Of a stretch of 64,000 nt of DNA, positions 1-9,778 are shown piece by piece. The translations under genes were made by a program, and so were the position numbers. Numbering within the stretch: position 1 is the first letter of the stretch; every line of letters starts with the position of its first letter. The notes beneath the pieces are model-generated. The model was given only the letters and a program-made list of their open reading frames with translations. It was not told the origin of the DNA and searched no databases. This DNA is from Winogradskyella schleiferi (GTDB lineage: Bacteria; Bacteroidota; Bacteroidia; Flavobacteriales; Flavobacteriaceae), in contig NZ_CP053351.1 of NCBI RefSeq assembly GCF_013394655.1, forward strand, positions 3,450,001-3,514,000, given 5' to 3'.

Positions 1-1245
1 ATCTAAAAAACTACCAACAAATGTGTCGGATAGATTTAGGCCACCTTTGCCAGAAATATTAAAACCTTTATAGGTCTTAGAGTATGTTCCTTCAATGCCG
101 AGGAAATTAGATATAATTCTATTGGGTATAGTTTGCTGATTTGGAAATAACACGATACTATTATAACCATAATTAATATCGGTATAGTTCAGAGCAAAAC
201 CCACTTGACCCAATGTATTATTAGAATAGTTAAAGCCAAGCGATGTTTGAAAGTTCTCTAAGGTTACTTTATCATTAATACTATTGGTAAAAACATCGCC
301 AAAAAAAGCGGTCGCGGCAGCAGTCTGGTCATACTGATAGTATTTATCTTCGAAAGAAACTTTGTTAATCAACGAAATAACATTGCTATTTAAAGAATCA
401 TTTTCTTTGGTTATTCTATAAGACTGTTCAAAATAAAAACGTTTCCCTTCTAATATGTTTTCCGCATTCTCAAAATTTGGATCGAATACAGATCGGTCTT
501 TGAACTCTTCGTTTCCAGAGGTAAAATTTTCTAGGTCCTCATCTGTTATTCCACCATTTTCTTGGTTTAGTAAATCTTGCATTACTATGTACCCTTTGGC
601 AAAATACCTATTGTTCTTGGTGTTATAATTTGTAGTGAAACGAAAATTGCCAGAACTTGTTAATATATTCTGATACTTTCCTAAGGACCTTAAGCCTTTA
701 TATGCTAAGGAAAAATTAAACTGTTTAGATAAATTAACCGTAAAAAAAGCATCTAACAGTTGTCCTTGCTCAAAAGCGGTTTTATAAGTTAGTCTTGTCC
801 ACGGCGTCGGTACTTCATAAAACAGAATATCTTCATGTTCTAAATAGTTAAAGTGACGCGCTCTTGCACCAAAACTAGGTTGGGTTTTATTTTCTGAAGC
901 ATTAAAGCTTAGTGTATTATAGGTCTGCCCAATATTAGAAAATGGCATCAAACCAAAATTATCTTTTTGTAGGTAGTTGAATTTATAATCTTTTTTTATG
1001 GATAGTGTGGTATCGGTTGCTATGGAATCTACTTGACTATTAAATTGTAAGTACATATCTATCTTTGCAACTTTTTTGAAACCTGTTGAACGATTTACGG
1101 AAGTGGAGTCTTCATTCAATCGATTATTATTTAATTGACTCGGGCTATTTAAATCATTTTCTGAATCTCTAACTTGCTTTTGCGGAACCTGTGCGTTTAA
1201 TAGACCCGCAAATAAAAGCACACTGTATAATGGAAAAAATCTCAT
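1..1245 (-). CDS. Putative outer-membrane porin (Porin_10-like), 3' end cut by window
   Basis: An open frame of 415 codons runs from the ATG at 1245 to the window edge, so the C-terminus is missing. The protein begins with a Sec signal peptide (MRFFPLYSVLLFAGLLNAQ). After a polar linker of about 40 residues it is rich in alternating Tyr/Phe/Asn segments typical of outer-membrane beta-barrels. Stretches such as FRFTTNYNTKNNRYFAKGY followed by an ENGGI motif resemble the 'putative porin' family of flavobacteria (Porin_10). I infer an outer-membrane barrel of unknown substrate. It is transcribed leftward, away from the intergenic stretch at 1246-1664. The family call is from memory of the family; the barrel nature and signal peptide are seen directly. 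Confidence 0.65.
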   Translation of the reverse strand, partial: MRFFPLYSVLLFAGLLNAQVPQKQVRDSENDLNSPSQLNNNRLNEDSTSVNRSTGFKKVAKIDMYLQFNSQVDSIATDTTLSIKKDYKFNYLQKDNFGLMPFSNIGQTYNTLSFNASENKTQPSFGARARHFNYLEHEDILFYEVPTPWTRLTYKTAFEQGQLLDAFFTVNLSKQFNFSLAYKGLRSLGKYQNILTSSGNFRFTTNYNTKNNRYFAKGYIVMQDLLNQENGGITDEDLENFTSGNEEFKDRSVFDPNFENAENILEGKRFYFEQSYRITKENDSLNSNVISLINKVSFEDKYYQYDQTAAATAFFGDVFTNSINDKVTLENFQTSLGFNYSNNTLGQVGFALNYTDINYGYNSIVLFPNQQTIPNRIISNFLGIEGTYSKTYKGFNISGKGGLNLSDTFVGSFLD

Positions 1246-1664
1246 AACTATTTATCATTATTATCCGATAAAAGAAACAAAAACACTAATATCAATATGT
1301 TTGGCCTTAGTCATTTTTGTTACTAATCCCGAAATTTGTTGGCAAAGAACAAATCTAACTTGCTAATAAAACATAACTTTTTTAACGAAGGAATCCATTT
1401 TCTTTTGTCCCTTTTAATTTTTATTCAAAAAAGCAAGATGTTGAACTCTCTTGAACTATTGAATTCGCTAAGATTAAAAAGTTTAAATGAGTTTGTTATA
1501 AATATTTCACAAAATAATAGCTTTTCATAAAATTTAAGAAGTAAAAACACTTTTAATCTTCCTCTAACGAAAATTAATCAGTCTCAAAGTCTATATGAAA
1601 AAAAAGAGGTCGTCTAAAAATTATTTAGACGACCTCTTTAAAATATATTTATTATTACTAAAAT
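1246..1664. other. Intergenic region, 419 bp
   Basis: No convincing gene is present. A 64-codon open frame on the plus strand (1336-1530) has low-complexity Leu/Asn/Ser composition, no recognisable domain and no promoter, so it is not called. The right end holds the terminator hairpin of the uptake operon. The rest is AT-rich DNA that should contain the promoter of the leftward porin gene, but I see no clean TAnnTTTG box. Confidence 0.5.
1603..1639 (-). terminator. Terminator of the SusC/SusD operon
   Basis: A perfect 16-bp inverted repeat (1603-1618 with 1624-1639) surrounds a 5-nt loop. The stem core is GGTCGTC/GACGACC and both ends are A/T runs. It lies 25 bp past the stop of the last gene of the minus-strand operon and is followed on that strand by a T-rich tract, as expected for an intrinsic terminator. 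Confidence 0.85.
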
Positions 1665-3026
1665 TTATAGGGAAACTGCACTATACCTAATGGTTGTATT
1701 ACTTGCAGGGGTAAATGTAAATATTTGATTACTAAATGCATTAAGGGTAGTAGGTTGATCTACATATAAGCCTTCAGGATCTGCTATAACATCTATAAGC
1801 GGCTGCACAGCATCTGTAAAAAACGCTGGAACTGTGGTTCCCGTTATCGTTAAATAAACCTTGTCATCTACAATTTCTTTGCTGATATCATAAAATGCAC
1901 CACCAATGGTTGATCCAATATACAATTGACCTGTATCTAAATTCAAGTCATATAAATCAATCCTTGTAACATCAAACAGAGCTACAGAGGCATTTAAGTC
2001 ATTTACTAAATCTACGAAACATTGGTTAGTTAAATCTGGAGTCCAATCATCGCCCAAAGTATTTAAAAATGGATGATGTAAAATAAGAAACTCTCCTAAT
2101 TCCGAGTAACCTAGAATAGGTAGAACAGGGGTTACAGAATACCCTATAACAGCTGACACTCCATTTTGTGAAGCTACATATTGTATTGTTTCTGAAGTCT
2201 CATCTAAAAAGAACTCTTCTAATAGTTCACCGTCAACCTCTATACCAGGACTTACTAATATACTGTTTTCAGTAAACAGTATACCTAAATCGAATTCATC
2301 GAAAGATCCATCTAATCCAACAAATCTAGGTTCAGCGAATAAGGTAGAACCATTATAGTTAAGATTATAACCTTGCGTACCTGTACTAGAGGTAATCTCC
2401 ATAAATGAGAAAGTTCCCGATGAGCAATCATTAAAATCAAGTCTTCTCTGATAACTCTGTTGAACGCTTGCCAAACTTTCTGCATCGAAATCGGTAAAAT
2501 TAGTAGGCGTTAATGTTAACGAGGCTGTATTTCTATTTCTTACATCCCTGAAATAAATAACACCATCTTCATCTACACTAAAGTATTGAAAATTATTAGT
2601 GCCTGCATAGCCAGTACCTGTTTGTACAGGATTACCATCTGGGTCTACTGCATCTGGATTAGTACCTTCAGTAATATGATTACGTGTTGTAAATACAAGC
2701 TCTGTAGTTACATTATATCTCACATCGTAAGAGGACGTTTGAAAATCAAAATCACCATTTAGAATATCTGAAGTTTGCCTTACCGAGCCATCCTCGTTAA
2801 ATTGCATATAAAATGTAAACCCTCCTCTTTCATCATCCTTGGTGAAATACGTTGCCTTAAAGCCTTGTTGCGAAACCAACAATTGTCTAAGTTCATCTAC
2901 TCTTTCTTGGATTCTAAGTGCTGGTGGGCTATCGAATGTTTCTTCAGTAATATCATCATTACATGAAAAGGTAAATAGAAACAATAATGATAGTATCCAA
3001 TAATGTGTATAAATATTTTTTTTCAT
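1665..3026 (-). CDS. DUF4302 domain lipoprotein of SusC/SusD operon
   Basis: 453 residues. The N-terminus is a lipoprotein signal peptide with lipobox-like FTFSCND (Cys at about residue 22). The following region (ERVDELRQLLVSQQGFKATY, then a glycine-rich turn and FTFYMQFNEDGSV) matches the start of DUF4302 proteins as I know them. These are Bacteroidota lipoproteins encoded next to SusC/SusD pairs. It is the last gene of the operon, 21 bp after the metallohydrolase gene, and is followed by a strong terminator. Its position suggests a surface or periplasmic accessory of the uptake complex, perhaps substrate binding; this is inference. Confidence 0.75.
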   Translation of the reverse strand: MKKNIYTHYWILSLLFLFTFSCNDDITEETFDSPPALRIQERVDELRQLLVSQQGFKATYFTKDDERGGFTFYMQFNEDGSVRQTSDILNGDFDFQTSSYDVRYNVTTELVFTTRNHITEGTNPDAVDPDGNPVQTGTGYAGTNNFQYFSVDEDGVIYFRDVRNRNTASLTLTPTNFTDFDAESLASVQQSYQRRLDFNDCSSGTFSFMEITSSTGTQGYNLNYNGSTLFAEPRFVGLDGSFDEFDLGILFTENSILVSPGIEVDGELLEEFFLDETSETIQYVASQNGVSAVIGYSVTPVLPILGYSELGEFLILHHPFLNTLGDDWTPDLTNQCFVDLVNDLNASVALFDVTRIDLYDLNLDTGQLYIGSTIGGAFYDISKEIVDDKVYLTITGTTVPAFFTDAVQPLIDVIADPEGLYVDQPTTLNAFSNQIFTFTPASNTTIRYSAVSL

Positions 3027-3047
3027 AATAACTTTTTTAAATCGTGA

Positions 3048-4016
3048 TTAGTCGTCTATTGAATCTAACAATGCCTGATGAGCTAGTGCCTGAAGTTCAT
3101 AAAGGTCAATACCAAAATCCTGAGCAAAATATTCAACTACTATTTGTTCTTTTTCTCTAATAATATTAATAGCCTCTGTATTTATAATTCTATTTCCGTC
3201 AACATCCAATTCGTAGTCCTGAGTATCTGGATCATATATACCAATATTATTTACTAAATCATCCCATTGTTCTCTAGATCTTATCAGCATTTGTGCAATC
3301 ATCTCCACAAAATCTTCACCAGACTGGTTAGACGCATAATTAGTAATATAACCCAAACTTCTAGCCTCTTCATTAGTACGGTTAAACCATTGTGCCGTAT
3401 AATTTCCAGGATTGATAACATCAAAAGCTGTATTGTATGGTATGGTTTGATTTAGAATGTGACCATATTCATGATGCACTGTACTAATTGGACCAACTAC
3501 ACTTCTTTGAACATCAAAATCGTCAGAATCACCAATAACATCACTTTCGTAAGCAATAGTTGAGAAATCTAACTCATCTAAATTAAAAAGTGTAATTCTA
3601 GCACCTGCCTCAGCAATACCTAAAGTTATTGTTGGCACACCAGGATTATAATTAAAACCACCTGCAAGAACAAATTCTCTTGGGGCAATATTTTTTATGA
3701 AATTTTCTCCACCAACAGCATTGTATGGCTCTATCCAAACATCTAAAAGAACCTGTGCGATTTTTTCAGCATTTTCAGGAAATGGCGGGTGCAAATATCT
3801 ATTCACACTGGTATCATTTACATCCCATTGGTATTGAATATCAATATTATATGGGGCTACAAAGTTGCTTCGAAGCCATATATCGAGTTCATTAAGTATA
3901 GGAGTAGAAGTGTCTATTTGGCTACCGGACACATTATCTTCTGAGCCGTCACACCCTAATAGAGTTATAAAGACCGTTAGAAAAACTAATGGTAATATTT
4001 TAAAACGATTATTCAT
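3048..4016 (-). CDS. Substrate import-associated zinc metallohydrolase lipoprotein
   Basis: 322 residues with a lipoprotein signal peptide (lipobox LLGCDGS). A zinc-protease motif HEYGH lies in the middle (context STVHHEYGHILNQ). Length, lipidation and the location between susD and a DUF4302 gene fit the family described as substrate import-associated zinc metallohydrolase lipoproteins (TIGR04549, from memory). It probably acts at the cell surface or in the periplasm, cutting a peptide-like substrate before or after import by the SusC/SusD complex. The gene lies 32 bp after susD and 21 bp before the DUF4302 gene. The HExxH motif is seen; the substrate is unknown. Confidence 0.8.
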   Translation of the reverse strand: MNNRFKILPLVFLTVFITLLGCDGSEDNVSGSQIDTSTPILNELDIWLRSNFVAPYNIDIQYQWDVNDTSVNRYLHPPFPENAEKIAQVLLDVWIEPYNAVGGENFIKNIAPREFVLAGGFNYNPGVPTITLGIAEAGARITLFNLDELDFSTIAYESDVIGDSDDFDVQRSVVGPISTVHHEYGHILNQTIPYNTAFDVINPGNYTAQWFNRTNEEARSLGYITNYASNQSGEDFVEMIAQMLIRSREQWDDLVNNIGIYDPDTQDYELDVDGNRIINTEAINIIREKEQIVVEYFAQDFGIDLYELQALAHQALLDSIDD

Positions 4017-4048
4017 AATATTTGTATTTAATTTATCTAAATTTTAAA

Positions 4049-5542
4049 TTATCTTGGATTTGCTTCAATACCGAATGATTGCGCATCCGTTGGTATTTGT
4101 ATCGCTCTTCTAAGATCGTTTTTACCTAATGTATAAGAATTCCCACTAAAATCAAAATGTACAACTTCAATGTGATGCCTCTTAACATCAAACCATCTCA
4201 CTCCTTCGTCGTGGAACATAGCTCTTTTCATATATAAAATAGCATTAATATATGGTAAAACATCACTAGGTATGGAATAATATGGGGTATAAATATTAGG
4301 ATCATCAATTGCAAATCTCGTTTCGAGATCTGATTGAGACAGTACATTACTTGGACCATAATCATCGGTCTTAACAGAATACGATAAATTGATATCTGCT
4401 AAAGCTTCGTCTTTCATACCAAGCATTGCATACGCTTCTGCTCTGTTAAGTAAGACTTCATCTGTGCTCAACAAAACGAAAGTGGTAAAAGCAAAGCCAG
4501 TACCAGCAGCCTGATTTGTTACTCTGAAATATTCTTCATACTTAGGAACATTGTTTGCAATATCAGTTCCAAATACCCTGTAAGCCCAAGTTGAATTGGT
4601 ACCATTATTACCACCAAAAATCACATTAGTTAATCCAGGACTCAAATTATAACGAAGTAAGGCAAAATCTCTTGCATATGTGGAATTACCAGCAACAAGC
4701 AATAGGTTTGCAGGCTCGGTAGATGAGAAATACCCTATACTTAATTCATCATAAGTTTGTGCTAAATAATCATCCGTATTGATAACACGAAGTCCATTAG
4801 CTCCAGAAGCACCTAAGGCCAAGGAACTGTGGTCAATTACTTTTTGCCATTCGGCTATATTCAAATAAAATTTTGCAGCAAAGGCATTAGCTGCTTTTCT
4901 TGTAAAATGATAAGCTGGTTCATCATAAATATCTTCAATCAAAGGTAAACCATTTACAATATCTTGCTCAATTAAATCGTATACTTCTTGAACAGAAGCC
5001 CTAGAGTACGCTGGAAGTAACGTTTCTTCAGGCTCTGTGACGTAAGGAATCCCCAAGTCTGTACTCGCTGTGTTAGGATCGTAAGCTTTAGCGAAAATAT
5101 TTACTAACATGAAGTGCGCATATGCTCTACAAATTAATGCTTCACCCCTTAAAGCACTTTTATTCCCAGTGTCAGGCAGACCTTCTAAAGACTCTAGAGC
5201 CTGATTAGCTTGGGCAATAGCTTTATATGCTTCGTTCCAATAATTTGTTGGTGTATCAGAATCTGTGTCATTAATATCCCTCCAAAAATACATCTCTTCA
5301 TTTATTCGCGGATTGATAATTGCATCAGGTCCCTTATCTGCAGCGTTATCTGACATAGGCTGCGTAAAAGATACGTAGGCAGCTTGCGGATAAGCGGCAA
5401 CAAGTAGTTCTGCTACTTTTTCCTCAGAATCAATAGTTGTTCTGTTATCAGGTATTTCACTTAACACGTCATCACATGAAAAGGAAACTGCTAGAATTAT
5501 AAGAAAAAAGAATTTTGATAATTTTTTATTTAACATTTTCAT
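4049..5542 (-). CDS. RagB/SusD family nutrient uptake lipoprotein
   Basis: 497 residues. It has a lipoprotein signal peptide (lipobox VSFSCDD) and the typical SusD N-terminal region with an NYWNEAYKAIAQANQALE helix (about 100-120). It ends in the SusD C-terminal pattern (VRWFDVKRH followed by a short tail). SusD-like proteins form the surface lid of a SusC transporter and bind the substrate. The gene starts 11 bp after susC and leads into the metallohydrolase gene. A second in-frame ATG lies two codons downstream; the first is kept. The substrate cannot be read from sequence. No glycosidase genes flank it, and the partner metallohydrolase points to peptides rather than glycans. Confidence 0.9.
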   Translation of the reverse strand: MKMLNKKLSKFFFLIILAVSFSCDDVLSEIPDNRTTIDSEEKVAELLVAAYPQAAYVSFTQPMSDNAADKGPDAIINPRINEEMYFWRDINDTDSDTPTNYWNEAYKAIAQANQALESLEGLPDTGNKSALRGEALICRAYAHFMLVNIFAKAYDPNTASTDLGIPYVTEPEETLLPAYSRASVQEVYDLIEQDIVNGLPLIEDIYDEPAYHFTRKAANAFAAKFYLNIAEWQKVIDHSSLALGASGANGLRVINTDDYLAQTYDELSIGYFSSTEPANLLLVAGNSTYARDFALLRYNLSPGLTNVIFGGNNGTNSTWAYRVFGTDIANNVPKYEEYFRVTNQAAGTGFAFTTFVLLSTDEVLLNRAEAYAMLGMKDEALADINLSYSVKTDDYGPSNVLSQSDLETRFAIDDPNIYTPYYSIPSDVLPYINAILYMKRAMFHDEGVRWFDVKRHHIEVVHFDFSGNSYTLGKNDLRRAIQIPTDAQSFGIEANPR

Positions 5543-5553
5543 AGTATAAATTT

Positions 5554-8500
5554 TTAAAAGCCAACGCTTAGAGTAAAAGTAAATTGTCTTGTAATTGGAT
5601 AGGCGACACCACCAGAATTAGCAAATTCAGGGTCTTGGCCTCCTAAGTCATCATCAGAATATAATAAAAATAAATTAGTTCCTTGTAACGCCAATCTTAA
5701 ATTTGACAGTCCAATTTTTTCAACAGTTTCTGAAGGAAATGTATATCCTAAAGTTATATTCTTCATTCTTATAAAATCACCATCTGCAATTCTTTCTGTA
5801 GAATAATTATAAGCATTATAGGCTCTAATAACCCTATTTCTACTTTCGTCATCTGTCTCGATAAGTTGATTACTCGCAATAGTAGGAATATTAGTGAAAT
5901 TCTCATCACCAGGCTGTAACCATCTGTTTACAAATTCTCTAGGAAAAACACTTAAATCAGAATAAAAAGCAGAGTATGTTGGATTTAAACGAATTTTATT
6001 TCCAGCTGAAAAAGAAACAAAAAAGCTAAAATCCCAATTTTTATAATTAAAATTATTTGACAAACCACCAGTTAAAGTAGGAAGCGTTGAACCCTCGTGT
6101 ACCAAATAATCTGTTACATTATCAGTATCTTGAAAATCAACACCGCCGAATTCATCAACACCCTCACCAAAATTAAATGTAGGTAAACCAAACTCGTTTA
6201 ATCCTTTAAAATCAAAAGAAAAAATTGAACCTGGAGCATAACCTATAGCGTTACCTCTACCAGTACCTGATACTAAATCAAATACGTTAGTCTGCTGTCT
6301 CAATTTAGTGATTTCTTGTTTTATATGAGAGATATTAAAACCACTAGACCATCTAAGGTTACCACCATTACTATTGTCAATATTTATAGTGTTTACCTGA
6401 AATTCAACACCATTAGTGTCCATTTCAGAATTGTTACCTAGCTTTAAAGCTTCCCCTCCAATACCAGAGGTTCTAATTAAATCTATTAAATCAATACCTT
6501 TCCTAGAATATACATCGGCGACAATTTGTATGCGCTGATTAAATAAGCCTAATTCAAAACCTAAGTTTAATTCTTTAGTACGCTCATAGGTCAGGTCGCT
6601 GTTCTGAAGATCTACAATATCTATATAATTCTCTCTGTCATCTGGACTTAATCTATCTGTAACCAAGTTTTGGAATACGGCTAGATTGTTACTTGCGGCA
6701 TCTGCAATTAAACCAGAAACACCATAACTTGGTCTGAACACTAAACTAGATATAAGATCAGAATCTTCTAGAAAACCTTCTTTATGTATATTCCAACGAC
6801 CAGCTACAGAATATGTTGGTAACCATCTTGCTTCTGATGATTGTCCTGCTCTATTTGAGCCTTCATAATTCCCAGTAACGTTTAAAACATATTTTTTGTC
6901 ATAATCGTAACTAGCTTGTATTGCTAAAGACACTTCTCTTTGACGCGTTTCCTGCGAAAAGAAATAATCATTACCATCTAAAACGGCTTTTCTCAAAATA
7001 TCAGGATCTGTAAATATGGCGCCACCTCTTGAAAATTGGTAACCATAACCTGTAAATGAGGATTGTGATCTATCAGCATGTCTGTATTCTTGTGTAGCAT
7101 AAACATTTAATCCATGAACATCATTGAATACTTTTGAATAATTCAATGAATTTCTAAATGTGTAAGTTGTAAGTGTATTTTTGGATTCGGTAAGAATACC
7201 ACCAAATGGCAATACTACTCTTGGCAGTGCATTGGGATCTGCAGGATCCGTAAACAAAAACGTATTTGCATTTCTTACTACTGAAGTTTCATCTGCTCTG
7301 TAAGCTCCGGCAACGTTTGAATTTTCAGTAGCACCTTGCTCTCCATTAGATGTAACATATCTCGCAGATCCTAAAAAGGTATATGTTAAATCATCACTGA
7401 TGTCATATTCTGCTTGACCTTGAAATTTGATATCAAACACTTTAATATTAAGATAATTGTTATCAACCTCATTTATTATATTGAAAGGCGCCCAATTATT
7501 TCTATAATATTCTAAATTTCCATTTTCATCCCTCGGCCTTAATGCTCTACTTGTACTTAAAGCATAATTAAATGGGTTTATATCAAAATCTCTACTAAAA
7601 GATCCTGAAACGACATCCTGTTGTCTGTCTTGAGCTCCTGGTGTCTTTTGATCTCTAATATTTCCTTGTAAAAGAAATGATAATTTCAACTTATCATCAC
7701 TTAAGTAATAATCATTTCTTATTGTAGATGTTATTCTTCTAACCCTGTCGGCAATAGTCCATCCTCCATCAGTAAAATAACCCAAAGACGCAAACGTGGT
7801 AGAATTTTCACTACCACTAGAAAAACTAATGTTGTGGGTTTGCGTTGGCGTCATGTTAAACAATTCTTTAAACCAATCCGTGTTTGCCAATTCATAAGGC
7901 TGAAGAAAAGCGGCTTTTGCCTCAGGCGTATTAGGAATCCCGAAAGTCCCATTAGTCTCGTTATATGTATTTATAGCCTGTGCTCTAATATTATAAACAC
8001 CACCATTTCTACCTTGTAATACCGATGGATAATCTAAAAACCCTTTTTGTTCTAATTCTCTGTAAACAGAAATCGTTTCTTGGGAATTTAATAAATCATA
8101 TTGACTGTATCTCGGTCTGTCTCGCATAAGAAATTCAGCATTATAATTAAATCTTGGCGCTTGGTTTTTCTTACCAGATTTTGTAGTAATCACCACAACA
8201 CCATTTAGTGCTCGTGCACCATATAAGGCAGTTGCCGAAGCATCTTTTAAAATTTCAAAACTTTCAACATCCGACGGGTTTAATCCTGCAATTGCAGAAC
8301 TTAAAAGCGTATTTGGATCTCCTGACACCAAATCAGCTACTGAAATATTAACTATTTCCTCCTGGATAACACCATCAACAATCCAGATAGGTTTTGTATC
8401 ACCTAAAATTGACGAAGACCCTCTAATTGTTATACGAGGTGCAGCACCAAATGTTCCTGTCACGTTTTGAACAGCTACACCTGCAGCACGCCCTTCCAAA

Positions 8501-8925
8501 GCTTGAGATATATCTGGCACACCGTCCATTTTAATATCTACAGCTTTTATAGTTTGAGATGCACCTGTAAATATTTGCTTATTAATAGTTTGATATCCTG
8601 TTACAACCACCGCATCCAAGCTTTCAGCATCTTCTTTCATTGCCACATCAATGGTCGTATTATCTGCAACAGTTATGGACTGTTTTCCAAAGCCTAAATA
8701 ACTAAACGTTATTACTTCGCCAGTACTAGCGGTTATAGAATACTTACCGTCAAAATCTGTTTGAGTACCTCTACTAGTACCCTTTACTAAAACGTTAACC
8801 CCTGGAAGTGGCAAACCATCGGCTGCCGTTGTTACAGTACCCGTCACAGTTTTATCCTGCGCAAAAGAAAACTGCATAACAAAGGCCATAAAAAGCGTCA
8901 ATAACCATGTTAATCTTAATTTCAT
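5554..8925 (-). CDS. SusC/RagA family TonB-linked outer-membrane transporter
   Basis: About 1,123 residues from the chosen start (MKLRLTWLLTLFMAF...FAQ signal peptide). An ATG 12 codons upstream (8961) is possible but would put extra residues before the signal peptide and would overlap a candidate -7 promoter box. Domains in order: carboxypeptidase-like regulatory domain (about 24-100), TonB box (DAVVVTGY), plug domain with the DGVIQEEI and LKDASATALYGARALNGVV motifs typical of SusC, and a 22-strand barrel ending in Phe (FTLSVGF). It forms the outer-membrane channel of the SusC/SusD pair powered by TonB-ExbBD. It is the first gene of a four-gene operon. Confidence 0.93.
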   Translation of the reverse strand: MKLRLTWLLTLFMAFVMQFSFAQDKTVTGTVTTAADGLPLPGVNVLVKGTSRGTQTDFDGKYSITASTGEVITFSYLGFGKQSITVADNTTIDVAMKEDAESLDAVVVTGYQTINKQIFTGASQTIKAVDIKMDGVPDISQALEGRAAGVAVQNVTGTFGAAPRITIRGSSSILGDTKPIWIVDGVIQEEIVNISVADLVSGDPNTLLSSAIAGLNPSDVESFEILKDASATALYGARALNGVVVITTKSGKKNQAPRFNYNAEFLMRDRPRYSQYDLLNSQETISVYRELEQKGFLDYPSVLQGRNGGVYNIRAQAINTYNETNGTFGIPNTPEAKAAFLQPYELANTDWFKELFNMTPTQTHNISFSSGSENSTTFASLGYFTDGGWTIADRVRRITSTIRNDYYLSDDKLKLSFLLQGNIRDQKTPGAQDRQQDVVSGSFSRDFDINPFNYALSTSRALRPRDENGNLEYYRNNWAPFNIINEVDNNYLNIKVFDIKFQGQAEYDISDDLTYTFLGSARYVTSNGEQGATENSNVAGAYRADETSVVRNANTFLFTDPADPNALPRVVLPFGGILTESKNTLTTYTFRNSLNYSKVFNDVHGLNVYATQEYRHADRSQSSFTGYGYQFSRGGAIFTDPDILRKAVLDGNDYFFSQETRQREVSLAIQASYDYDKKYVLNVTGNYEGSNRAGQSSEARWLPTYSVAGRWNIHKEGFLEDSDLISSLVFRPSYGVSGLIADAASNNLAVFQNLVTDRLSPDDRENYIDIVDLQNSDLTYERTKELNLGFELGLFNQRIQIVADVYSRKGIDLIDLIRTSGIGGEALKLGNNSEMDTNGVEFQVNTINIDNSNGGNLRWSSGFNISHIKQEITKLRQQTNVFDLVSGTGRGNAIGYAPGSIFSFDFKGLNEFGLPTFNFGEGVDEFGGVDFQDTDNVTDYLVHEGSTLPTLTGGLSNNFNYKNWDFSFFVSFSAGNKIRLNPTYSAFYSDLSVFPREFVNRWLQPGDENFTNIPTIASNQLIETDDESRNRVIRAYNAYNYSTERIADGDFIRMKNITLGYTFPSETVEKIGLSNLRLALQGTNLFLLYSDDDLGGQDPEFANSGGVAYPITRQFTFTLSVGF

Positions 8926-8954
8926 AAAAACAATTGTTTGAGTTAGTCTAGCTG

Positions 8955-8985
8955 CAAACATCTTAATTTAATATTGAATAAGCAA
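8955..8985 (-). promoter_or_regulatory. Candidate promoter of the SusC/SusD operon
   Basis: On the minus strand a TTG (8983-8985) is followed after 20 nt by GATGTTTG (8955-8962), 7 of 8 matches to the Bacteroidota -7 box TAnnTTTG. The implied start site lies about 20-25 nt before the ATG at 8925, which supports that start over the upstream ATG that overlaps this box. Confidence 0.35.
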
Positions 8986-9116
8986 GCGTTTATGCTAAAA
9001 AAATGTTAACTATGCTACGGCTTTCCAAAGATTCGCTAAAACCCTTATTCTTTAACGTTTTAGGCACTAATTCGTCTTTTAGATGCGAAAACTACACAAG
9101 GGTTGCGTTAAAATTT

Positions 9117-9124
9117 TAACTTTG
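9117..9124 (+). promoter_or_regulatory. -7 promoter box upstream of rnhB
   Basis: TAACTTTG is an exact match to TAnnTTTG. It lies 17 nt before the TTG start of rnhB, so the leader would be very short. No TTG occurs at the ideal -33 distance (the nearest is 11 nt upstream). Confidence 0.5.
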
Positions 9125-9141
9125 TTCAAAAATTTAACATA

Positions 9142-9744
9142 TTGTCCTTAAAAAATAGATATTCTTCTTACGATTTAGAATGTGGTACTGATGAGGCAGG
9201 TAGAGGTTGTTTGGCAGGTCCCGTTACTGCAGCTGCTGTTATTTTACAGCCTACGTTTGAAAATATTATATTAAATGATTCCAAACAGCTCTCAGAAAAA
9301 AACAGATATTTATTGAAACCTATCATCGAAAATGAATGTATTTCTTTTGGAGTTCAACATATTTTAGAGCCTGAAATTGACGATATAAATATATTAAATG
9401 CATCCATAAAAGCCATGCAAGGGTCTATTTCCCAATTAAGCCCAAGTCCTGAATACATTATAGTAGATGGAAATAGTTTTAAACCTTTTCAATCAATTCC
9501 ACATGCCACTATAGTGAAAGGCGATAGTAAATACTTAAGTATTGCAGCTGCTTCTGTATTGGCAAAAACATACCGAGATGATTATATGGCAAAAATCCAT
9601 AACGAATTCCCTATGTACAATTGGAAACAAAATAAAGGGTACCCAACAAAAGAACACCGAGCTGCTATTAAAAAATACGGTATCACCAAATACCACAGAA
9701 AATCATTTAGATTATTACCTCAGCAATACAAATTGGATGTATAA
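9142..9744 (+). CDS. rnhB: Ribonuclease HII
   Basis: 200 residues. RNase HII removes RNA from RNA-DNA hybrids and single misincorporated ribonucleotides. The diagnostic [14 protein letters not shown] motif lies at about residues 15-28 with the catalytic Asp-Glu pair. [10 protein letters not shown], a [11 protein letters not shown] segment and [12 protein letters not shown] follow in the usual order. The start is TTG: no ATG precedes the GTDEAGRG motif in frame, and a -7 box lies just upstream. The length is normal for the family. It is divergent from the SusC operon and 34 bp before the next lipoprotein gene. Confidence 0.95.
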   Translation: MSLKNRYSSYDLECGTDEAGRGCLAGPVTAAAVILQPTFENIILNDSKQLSEKNRYLLKPIIENECISFGVQHILEPEIDDINILNASIKAMQGSISQLSPSPEYIIVDGNSFKPFQSIPHATIVKGDSKYLSIAAASVLAKTYRDDYMAKIHNEFPMYNWKQNKGYPTKEHRAAIKKYGITKYHRKSFRLLPQQYKLDV

Positions 9745-9749
9745 CTTTT

Positions 9750-9757
9750 TATATTTG
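9750..9757 (+). promoter_or_regulatory. -7 promoter box before the 785-residue lipoprotein gene
   Basis: TATATTTG matches TAnnTTTG exactly and lies 21 nt before the ATG at 9779, in the short gap after rnhB. A TTG lies 14 nt upstream, closer than usual, so the gene may also be read through from rnhB. Confidence 0.4.
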
Positions 9758-9778
9758 CAGTCTTAATATTCTATATAA

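Noticed and set aside
1336..1530. 64-codon plus-strand open frame in the first intergenic gap
   Set aside because: Low-complexity composition, no promoter, no family resemblance, and it lies in AT-rich DNA where chance frames are common.
8926..8961. Upstream ATG start for SusC at 8961
   Set aside because: It would place twelve residues before the signal peptide and overlap a candidate -7 promoter box.
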